Origin: Candidatus Parvarchaeota archaeon | GTDB lineage: Archaea > Nanobdellota > Nanobdellia > Parvarchaeales > Parvarchaeaceae | DNA: 25,259 bases | Assembly (NCBI GenBank): GCA_025920305.1 | Contig: JAPDMB010000003.1 | Location: 1-25,259, forward strand | Direction: 5' to 3' | Shown here: piece by piece, positions 18,941-25,259 of the stretch | Layout: every line of letters begins with the position of its first letter | How positions within the stretch are numbered: the first letter of the stretch is position 1 | Made by a program: the position numbers and the translations under genes | Notes under the pieces: model-generated | Told to the model about the DNA's origin: nothing | Seen by the model: the letters and a program-made list of their open reading frames with translations, nothing else | Databases searched by the model: none

Positions 18941-21541
18941 ATGAAAAAGGAAGAAGTACGCGAGCTTATAGAGAAGATGGTGCAGAAGGACCCGGATTCG
19001 CTTTTCCCATCCGCCTCATTGAAAGAACTTGGGTTCAAGCGGTACCGCTGCAGCGTATGCGGGAAGATGTTCTGGAGCAGCGTGGAGAGGAAAATCTGCG
19101 GCGATGTAGACTGCACGGGAGAGTTCACTTTCCATGAAAAACCTGTAACGAACATAAGACTGTCGTACAGGGAGATATGGGAGAGATTTTCAAGGATGTT
19201 CCAAAGCTTTGGGCATACAGAGATAAAAAGGTATCCGGTTGTAGCGAGGTGGAGGGATGATATATACTTCGTTGAGGCTGCAATAGATGATTTTGCGCCT
19301 TATGTGATATCCGGAGCCGTGGAAGCCCCCGCGAACCCGCTCGTCGTACCGCAGATATGCCTTAGATTCAACGATCTGGATAATGTAGGCTTGACCGGAA
19401 GGCATCTGACAAGCTTTATAATGGCTGAGGAAGCCGCGTTCAATACGAAGGAGAAGAAGACCTACTTCGACAAGGAAGCTATAGTATACATATATAAGTG
19501 GCTCACAGAAGGGCTGGGAATAGACAAGGATAGTCTGACTTTCATAGAGGATATATGGATAGGTGCAGGCTACGCCGGAAACTGTCTTGAATACTTCGCA
19601 GGCGGATTGGAGCTGGGTAACCAGGTCTATATGAGATATCTGATAGAGGATGATAAACTTAAGGAACTCGACACAAGGACGATTGACATGGGAGGTGGAC
19701 TGGAGAGGTGGGCCTGGATATCTCAGAGGACGCCGACAATCTATGAGGCTACGTTCGGAGGGGTCGTGAAATTCATAGAGGACAAAGTAAACGTAAAATA
19801 CAGCTGGGAGACACTTGAAAGGATCTACAGCCACCTAGGAAGAGCCGAGTTCAATGATAAGGGATTGGATGAAACGCTGAAGGAGATATCAAAGAAGATT
19901 AATATGAGTTATAACGATGTAAAAAAGATAACCAGTGACATGCAGGCTGTATATTCCATAGCGGACCACATGAGGACGCTTCTTATCAGCGTGCATGACG
20001 GGGTCATACCCAGCAACGTGGGCGGAGGATACAACATAAGGACGCTTATAAGGAGATCCCTAAGCCTCATAAATAAGAACAACTGGGATCTCGATTTAAA
20101 TGAGGTCATAAAGAAACATATGGAGGAGTTCGGAAGCTGGTTCACGGAGCTGAAGGAGTATGATATAAGCGAGATAATAAACAAAGAGAAGGAGAGGTAC
20201 GATGAGTTCAAAAGGAGGAACTACACGATCATAGAGGGGATAATAAACCGAGGCAAGGTGGATCAGAAAGAGGCAGACATGTATTATAGATCTTATGGGA
20301 TCTCTTTAAGCGACATCTCCCTCCAAGCTGAGATGGAAGGAAAGAAGATAAGCCTTCCGGAGAGGACGACTGAACCTAACGCAGTTAAACAGTCGGCTGC
20401 AAGCGTTGGCAAAAGATACAATTTGACCGGGATGGAGAAAACGGTCGAACTTTTCTACGACAGCTCTTTGACGCGCGCATCCGCAAGGCTTATAAAGAAG
20501 ATAGATGAAACACACCTTGTATTCGACAGAACTATATTCTATCCTGAGAAAGGCGGACAGAAGGCAGACAATGGTTATATAAACCACGTAAGGGTCACGG
20601 ATGCCCAGGAATATGACGGAATTGTGGTCCACACTTTAGATGGAAAATTAGATGCGAAGGAAGGGGATACGGTGGAGATGGAGGTGGATACTGAGAGAAG
20701 GGAGATATTGAGAAGGCACCACACGGCAACGCACATAATAAACCAGTCCTGCAGGAGAATCCTCGGAGGATTCGTGTATCAGAACGGCACTGAGAAGGAC
20801 ATAGATAAGGCCCATATAGATATAACCTATTATGACAGGCTGACAGACCAGCAGATAAGCGATATAGAGGACCTTGCGAACGACATAGTCGCAAGGAACC
20901 TGAGCATAACCACTGAGCTCCTCGACAGGACTGAAGCCGAGCAGAGGTACGGCATGTCGATATATCAGGGCGGGGCCATCCCAAGCGCAAAGCTCAGGAT
21001 AGTGAAGATAGGCGACTTTGACGTTCAGGCATGCGGAGGCCTTCACTGCGAGAGAACCGGCGATGTAGGGGTTATAAAGATAGTCAAGACGGAGAGGATA
21101 CAGGATGGGATCATAAGGATATCATTCCTAGCCTATAAGCCTGCGATAAGGTACATAAGAAGACTTAAGGACACCGTGGACAGACTGAGGGAGATATGGG
21201 GTGTAAGCGAGGAGGACGTGTACAAAACCGCAGAGCGCATATTCTCCGACTTCAAACATTACAAGGCGAACTATGAAAGAAGCGAAAGCGAAAGACTTAA
21301 GACCCTCCTGCTATCTGACAAAGGCGGAAAAACTGTGGATTTGACGACGACCCTCCCGAACGTAGGGCAGGTGATAGCCATAATAAAGGATGCAGCGAAA
21401 GACGTGAGGAGCTTAAAGGCCATAATAAGGATGGAGAGGAATGCAGTCGCATATCCGAGCGATGATAAAACCAAGAAAGAGCTAGAGAAGACCTACAAGA
21501 AGGTGATCGACAAAGAAGGATTTCTGATAGCTTATGGCTGA
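18941..21541 (+). CDS. alaS: Alanyl-tRNA synthetase, archaeal type
   Basis: Class II synthetase charging tRNA-Ala, including the G3:U70 tRNA found at 6792. 866 aa. The N-terminal extension (FKRYRCSVCGKMFWSS...CGDVDCTG, residues about 32-60) carries the Cys module of the archaeal form. Motifs include RYPVVARWRDDIYFVEAAID (class II core), VVPQICLRFNDLDNVGLTGR and MGGGLERWAW. The editing domain has H594-x3-H598 (HHTATHII) and CGGLHC (Cys698, His702), the zinc and deacylation site. The C-terminal region is short: the end (...YPSDDKTKKELEKTYKKVID...LIAYG) lacks the glycine-rich GGKGGG segment of the DHHA1/C-Ala domain, making it about 40 residues shorter than typical. Overlaps ileS by 8 nt. Confidence 0.96.
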   Translation: MKKEEVRELIEKMVQKDPDSLFPSASLKELGFKRYRCSVCGKMFWSSVERKICGDVDCTGEFTFHEKPVTNIRLSYREIWERFSRMFQSFGHTEIKRYPVVARWRDDIYFVEAAIDDFAPYVISGAVEAPANPLVVPQICLRFNDLDNVGLTGRHLTSFIMAEEAAFNTKEKKTYFDKEAIVYIYKWLTEGLGIDKDSLTFIEDIWIGAGYAGNCLEYFAGGLELGNQVYMRYLIEDDKLKELDTRTIDMGGGLERWAWISQRTPTIYEATFGGVVKFIEDKVNVKYSWETLERIYSHLGRAEFNDKGLDETLKEISKKINMSYNDVKKITSDMQAVYSIADHMRTLLISVHDGVIPSNVGGGYNIRTLIRRSLSLINKNNWDLDLNEVIKKHMEEFGSWFTELKEYDISEIINKEKERYDEFKRRNYTIIEGIINRGKVDQKEADMYYRSYGISLSDISLQAEMEGKKISLPERTTEPNAVKQSAASVGKRYNLTGMEKTVELFYDSSLTRASARLIKKIDETHLVFDRTIFYPEKGGQKADNGYINHVRVTDAQEYDGIVVHTLDGKLDAKEGDTVEMEVDTERREILRRHHTATHIINQSCRRILGGFVYQNGTEKDIDKAHIDITYYDRLTDQQISDIEDLANDIVARNLSITTELLDRTEAEQRYGMSIYQGGAIPSAKLRIVKIGDFDVQACGGLHCERTGDVGVIKIVKTERIQDGIIRISFLAYKPAIRYIRRLKDTVDRLREIWGVSEEDVYKTAERIFSDFKHYKANYERSESERLKTLLLSDKGGKTVDLTTTLPNVGQVIAIIKDAAKDVRSLKAIIRMERNAVAYPSDDKTKKELEKTYKKVIDKEGFLIAYG

Positions 21542-24500
21542 ACTGAAGTACAGCAACAAACTCGAGGAGGAGATAAATAAGAGGTGGAAGAAAGGCGGTA
21601 TAATAGGCAAAGTGGAGGCGAAGAATAGGAACGGGCCAAAATTCTATTTCCTAGACGGGCCGCCTTTTGTCACAAACGAGGTGCATGAAGGCACGCTGCT
21701 TGGAATCTTCATAAAAGATGCGATAACCCGTTACAAGCTTTCAAGGGGTTTCAATGTAAGGCTTCAGCCTGGGTGGGACACACAGGGCCTGCCAGTCGAG
21801 GTCGCGGTGGAAAAGAGGCTTGGGATAAAGTCAAAGGCGGACATAATAAATTTCGGAGAGGCAAAGTTCGTTGAGGAATGCAGAAGGTTCGCAGACGAAT
21901 ACATAAAGCTCAACACCTCCATCGTTCTGGATTATGGCGTCCTATACTTCTATAATGAGCCGTACAAGACGTACGATGATGATTATATACAGGGCGTATG
22001 GGCGGTGATAAAGAAGGCGTCCGACAAAGGGCTTCTGTACAAGGGATTCAAGACGACCTGGTTCTGTGTAAGATGCGGCACGCCTATGGCGAACTACGAG
22101 ATCAGGGATAAATATTACGATAAGGAAGACCCGTCTATATTCATCCTGTTTGAATTGGAAGACGGCAGGTACATTCTTGTGTGGACGACCACGCCATGGA
22201 CGATCCCATCAAATGTGGCGGTAGCTGTAAGCGGCAAAGACAGATATATAGAAGCAGAAGTCGACGGCAGGAAAGTGATACTCGCCAAGGACAGGGAGAG
22301 CATACTCAAGGATATGGGCAAAGACTACAGGATAATAAGAGAGTTCAAGGGGGAGGAGCTGGTCGGTTTAAAATACAAACATCCATTCGATGATATACCG
22401 CAGATAGAAAGGAATAGGGAAAAATTAGGAGTCATAGTGGACGGAGGAGACTTTGTACAGCAGAATGGAGTCAAATTTGTCAGCCTGGAGGAGGGAAGCG
22501 GGGCCGTGCATATGGCTCCGGGCCACGGAGAGTCAGACTATAAACTTGCGTCTGAAAAAAAGCTGCCAGTCTTATCCCCTGTAAGCGACAGCGGGCTGTA
22601 TACTAAAGACGCAGGCTGGCTGGAGGGCAAGAAGGTCCTGGAAGTAAACCGGGAGATAATAGACTACCTCAATAAGAAAGGGCTGCTGTTCCATGAAGAT
22701 AAAGTGATACACCCCTACCCTCACTGCTGGAGATGCAAAACACCGCTGATACAGCGTGCAAGCGACCAGTGGTTCATATCCGTAAGCGCGATCAAGGATG
22801 AACTCATAAAGATCTCCAAGGACATAAATTGGTCGCCGGAGATATCCAGGGAGTCATTCGAAGACTGGCTGAAAAATGCACAAGACTGGGTTATCTCAAG
22901 GCAGAGGTATTGGAATACACCCCTTCCCATATGGGTCTGCGATGCATGCGGCAATATGCTTACAGTCGGTGGCAAGAAGGAGCTGATCAAGTTAAGCGGC
23001 GTAAGAAGGATAACTGACCTTCACAAGGTTTCCCTTTCGAATGTAACGATAAAATGCGGGAAGTGCGGGGGGAAGATGCACCGGGTGGAGGACACAGTCG
23101 ATGTATGGATGGATTCTGGATCCGCTTCTTTTGCCTCCCTCTCCTATCCCGAGAGGGAAGACGAGTTTGAAAGATGGTTCCCAGTCGACTTCATAAGCGA
23201 GGGAAACGACCAGATAAGAGGATGGTTCTACGCCCTGCTCACGCTTGGTTATATAATGACCGGAAAACTTGCCTATAAAAACGTCCTGATGCACAAATTT
23301 GTGGTCGGATCCGACAGGGCGAAACTTTCAAAGAGCGAGGGGAACTACAAACCTGTCATGGAACTGCTCAAGAGCGGATACACCAGGGATTCTCTGAGGC
23401 TGAGTCTGCTTAAGGGGAACCTGGAATCAGAGAATGCATTCTCAGAGAAGGAGCTGGATTCGTCCATGAGGCTGCTGAATATTGTATTTAACCTGATAAG
23501 TTTATCAAAGTCTTTCAAACAGATACGGCTATCGGATGGGAAGGGCAAATACGTGGAGGATACCTGGATAAATTCGCGCTGGGCTAACACAAAGAAGGAA
23601 GTAGCTGAAAACCTTGACAGATACAGGACTGATCTGGCGCTAAACACCCTTATCAATTTCATACAGGAGGACCTAAGCCGGACCTACATAAAACTGCTTA
23701 AGCCGAGGATATTCGACAGCGGAGATCTGAACGGATATAATGTCTTTGAGAGGATATTCAAGGAGCTTCCGCCAGTGCTCTCGATATTCCTGCCGTACAT
23801 CGGAGAGATGATGCACTCTGAATCGTCAAAGAAAGGTTCAGTCATACTCGAAGCTTTCCCGCAGATAGATGAGACTGACTTTAACGATATAGTGGAGAGA
23901 ACGATGGATAACACCCTGAACTTGGTGCAGGATATATTATCTCTAAGGGAATCATCCAAGATCAACCTCAGAAGGCCGATAAAGACGCTCTCGGTGATAG
24001 GCATTGAGAGAGGAGAGATCTTCGAGGACGTGGTGAAGAGGATGGCTAACATCCTAAATATAAATTTCTCCATGGATGAGGGGGACTATGAATTCAAACT
24101 TAACTTTGATCCAAAAACCAATGAATTCACACAGGAGGAATTTGCGATGATAGCCGCAAGGTTCCTTGAGATGACTAAGGAGTCCATAAGCAGAAGACTA
24201 AGAAAAGGGGTTGACTTAGATGTAAATGGAAAGAAATATACGATAAGCAGAGACATGATATCCCTATCGGTGAAAAAACCGAACCTAATATCCGCTGACG
24301 GCTACCATTCAAAGGCAATGATAGTGATAGATAAGGAGCTCGACTATGAGACAATCAAGGAGTGGATAAAGAGAGAGACCATAAGAGCAATCCAAGAATC
24401 AAGGAGAGAGTTCGGCCTGGAGCGGACAGACCATATAGGCGTGATGGTGCAGATCAAGGGGAAGGACAGCTCAAGAATATCCTCCGAAATAATCGATGAT

Positions 24501-24605
24501 ATAACCTCAAGAACCAACTCTTCCATCAGCACAGGCGGCAAACTTATAAAGACGCAGGACCTGAAGGTGGAGGATTATGATATTTTAATAACAATGTATA
24601 GATAA
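21534..24605 (+). CDS. ileS: Isoleucyl-tRNA synthetase
   Basis: Class I synthetase, 1023 aa. The HIGH motif appears as HEGT (from His51) in PPFVTNEVHEGTLLG; archaeal IleRS normally has HLGT. It continues with RLQPGWDTQGLPVEVAVEKR, where the usual WDxHGLPxE has Gln for His. The CP1 editing domain shows VWTTTPWTIPSNVAVAVSG and GSGAVHMAPGHGESDYKLA with the editing Asp. Zinc-type Cys pairs occur in WFCVRCGTPM, PHCWRCKTP, WVCDACGNM and CGKCGGKMH. KMSKS appears as KLSKS (597-601) in DRAKLSKSEGNYKPV. A helical anticodon-binding domain and C-terminal region follow. Its start overlaps the end of alaS by 8 nt, so the two synthetases are co-translated. Confidence 0.95.
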   Translation: MAELKYSNKLEEEINKRWKKGGIIGKVEAKNRNGPKFYFLDGPPFVTNEVHEGTLLGIFIKDAITRYKLSRGFNVRLQPGWDTQGLPVEVAVEKRLGIKSKADIINFGEAKFVEECRRFADEYIKLNTSIVLDYGVLYFYNEPYKTYDDDYIQGVWAVIKKASDKGLLYKGFKTTWFCVRCGTPMANYEIRDKYYDKEDPSIFILFELEDGRYILVWTTTPWTIPSNVAVAVSGKDRYIEAEVDGRKVILAKDRESILKDMGKDYRIIREFKGEELVGLKYKHPFDDIPQIERNREKLGVIVDGGDFVQQNGVKFVSLEEGSGAVHMAPGHGESDYKLASEKKLPVLSPVSDSGLYTKDAGWLEGKKVLEVNREIIDYLNKKGLLFHEDKVIHPYPHCWRCKTPLIQRASDQWFISVSAIKDELIKISKDINWSPEISRESFEDWLKNAQDWVISRQRYWNTPLPIWVCDACGNMLTVGGKKELIKLSGVRRITDLHKVSLSNVTIKCGKCGGKMHRVEDTVDVWMDSGSASFASLSYPEREDEFERWFPVDFISEGNDQIRGWFYALLTLGYIMTGKLAYKNVLMHKFVVGSDRAKLSKSEGNYKPVMELLKSGYTRDSLRLSLLKGNLESENAFSEKELDSSMRLLNIVFNLISLSKSFKQIRLSDGKGKYVEDTWINSRWANTKKEVAENLDRYRTDLALNTLINFIQEDLSRTYIKLLKPRIFDSGDLNGYNVFERIFKELPPVLSIFLPYIGEMMHSESSKKGSVILEAFPQIDETDFNDIVERTMDNTLNLVQDILSLRESSKINLRRPIKTLSVIGIERGEIFEDVVKRMANILNINFSMDEGDYEFKLNFDPKTNEFTQEEFAMIAARFLEMTKESISRRLRKGVDLDVNGKKYTISRDMISLSVKKPNLISADGYHSKAMIVIDKELDYETIKEWIKRETIRAIQESRREFGLERTDHIGVMVQIKGKDSSRISSEIIDDITSRTNSSISTGGKLIKTQDLKVEDYDILITMYR

Positions 24606-24616
24606 CTGGCGGCTTG

Positions 24617-24635
24617 AAATAGCTATTTAAATAAC
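24617..24635 (+). promoter_or_regulatory. tbp promoter with a 12-bp palindrome
   Basis: AAATAGCTATTT (24617-24628) is a perfect palindrome that runs into TTTAAATAAC, a TATA-like element about 30-38 nt before the tbp ATG at 24664. A further A/T-rich run (TTTATAATATATATA) lies between. The palindrome overlaps the presumed BRE/TATA, a location suited to negative control. Confidence 0.4.
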
Positions 24636-24663
24636 GAATCAATTTATAATATATATACACAAT

Positions 24664-25194
24664 ATGGTAAAGGTCTATAGGGTCGAGAACATCGTCGCCA
24701 GCATATCCTTGAGGACATTCATACCGCTGAAGAAGCTTAAAAGATTCCAGGATACACAGTATAACCCAGAACAGTTCCCTGGCCTTGTCTTTAGGATCAA
24801 AGATATGCATATAACTTTCCTAGTGTTCGGGAGTGGAAAGCTGGTATGTACAGGCAGCAGGTCCAGGGATGCGATAGATAAGGCGTTGAAGCTGCTCATA
24901 AGCAAACTTAGGCAGGTGGGCGTGAACATAAAGGAAAAACCAAAGATAGAGATACAGAACATAGTGGCGAGCGGCAACCTCAACAGGGTCTTAGATTTGA
25001 ATAAGATAGCCTACAACGTCGACAACACAGAGTACAACCCTGAACAGTTCCCAGGCCTTGTCTACAAACTTGCGGACTCCAGGATAACTTTCCTTCTATT
25101 TGGGACCGGGAAGATAGTATGCACCGGCGCCAAAAAAGTGAGCGAGATAGATGAGGCGATAAAGGCTCTTCTAAGCGTAGTGAACGCCAAATGA
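24664..25194 (+). CDS. tbp: TATA-box-binding protein
   Basis: Basal transcription factor that binds the TATA box and recruits TFB and RNA polymerase. 176 aa made of two pseudo-repeats: VENIVASISLRTFIPLKKL followed by YNPEQFPGLVFRI and ITFLVFGSGKLVCTG; then IQNIVASGNLNRVLDLNKI, YNPEQFPGLVYKL and ITFLLFGTGKIVCTG. These are the saddle-forming direct repeats with the DNA-kinking Phe residues (QFPG, TFLxFG). The near-identical core segments (YNPEQFPGLV in both) are normal for archaeal TBP. The short acidic C-terminal tail common in euryarchaea is absent (ends VNAK). Confidence 0.97.
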   Translation: MVKVYRVENIVASISLRTFIPLKKLKRFQDTQYNPEQFPGLVFRIKDMHITFLVFGSGKLVCTGSRSRDAIDKALKLLISKLRQVGVNIKEKPKIEIQNIVASGNLNRVLDLNKIAYNVDNTEYNPEQFPGLVYKLADSRITFLLFGTGKIVCTGAKKVSEIDEAIKALLSVVNAK

Positions 25195-25259
25195 AGGCTG
25201 ATATAAAAGTCCAAGTCGGATGTCTGCTTTTCGATCAGCCAGAGAATTTACTAATAAGC
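25191..25259 (+). CDS. Start of an unknown gene, cut by the window edge
   Basis: ATG at 25191-25193 overlaps the tbp stop as ATGA, so it is coupled to tbp. The 23 visible codons read MKADIKVQVGCLLFDQPENL followed by LIS, open to the window end. Too little to identify. An operon link with tbp is the only context. Confidence 0.55.
   Translation, partial: MKADIKVQVGCLLFDQPENLLIS

Noticed and set aside
19190..19834. 214-residue minus-strand frame inside alaS
   Set aside because: Fully covered by the AlaRS coding sequence with conserved motifs. No family features on the minus strand.
24735..25110. Repeated segment inside tbp (YNPEQFPGLV twice) as a possible mobile or CRISPR-like repeat
   Set aside because: These are the two pseudo-repeats of the TBP fold, present in all archaeal TBPs.

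Overview
The window is archaeal chromosome. The evidence is the DP2 large subunit of the D-family DNA polymerase, a TATA-binding protein, ribosomal proteins S19e, L31e and L39e, RNase P subunit Rnp4, prefoldin alpha, a TFAR19/PDCD5-type protein, and archaeal-type AlaRS and IleRS. PolD argues against Crenarchaeota. Dense packing with ATGA or short overlaps, many small membrane proteins and lean gene forms suggest a small-genome lineage (DPANN, possibly Micrarchaeota-like), but that placement is inference. Two initiation styles occur: strong GGAGGT Shine-Dalgarno sites (small acidic protein at 3672, ppsA, CBS protein) and TATA boxes about 25 nt before the ATG, implying leaderless mRNAs (rnp4, abiEi, GT/GtrA gene).

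Layout: (1) 1-644, the decayed 3' end of a surface-protein gene in three frames. (2) 662-3507, minus strand, a tight operon rnp4-rps19e-pdcd5-rpl39e-rpl31e-pfdA-ftsY. It matches the conserved archaeal cluster but lacks eIF6 and LX between L31e and prefoldin. L39e is only 48 codons. (3) 3672-5249, small genes: a 49-residue bipolar-charge protein, a zinc-ribbon/Hsp20-like protein, two tandem paralogous two-helix membrane proteins and a 71-residue soluble protein. The divergent spacer at 4335-4589 contains nested inverted repeats. (4) 5270-6075, rpl13-rps9 on the minus strand. (5) 6220-9600, accessory region: a hairpin element, a four-helix membrane protein, tRNA-Ala(CGC), a probable IS200/IS605-type remnant, a two-gene membrane-protein operon, and divergently a complete AbiE-like toxin-antitoxin pair. 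(6) 9710-10971, minus strand, a GtrA-fused glycosyltransferase with a degenerate active site plus a small membrane protein. (7) 11305-15444, ppsA (with a TnpB-like fragment in its upstream region), a membrane protein and a four-CBS protein whose C-terminus resembles a ribosome-hibernation (HPF/S30EA) domain. (8) 15445-25259, DP2 on the minus strand, divergent from alaS-ileS, then tbp and the start of an ATGA-coupled gene.

Most of the window is information processing (translation, protein targeting and folding, replication, basal transcription) plus one central-carbon enzyme. The most interesting parts are the accessory stretch 4380-11300 and the CBS/HPF-like fusion. I did not find a clear, wholly new multigene system. 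The best candidates for undescribed biology are listed as findings.
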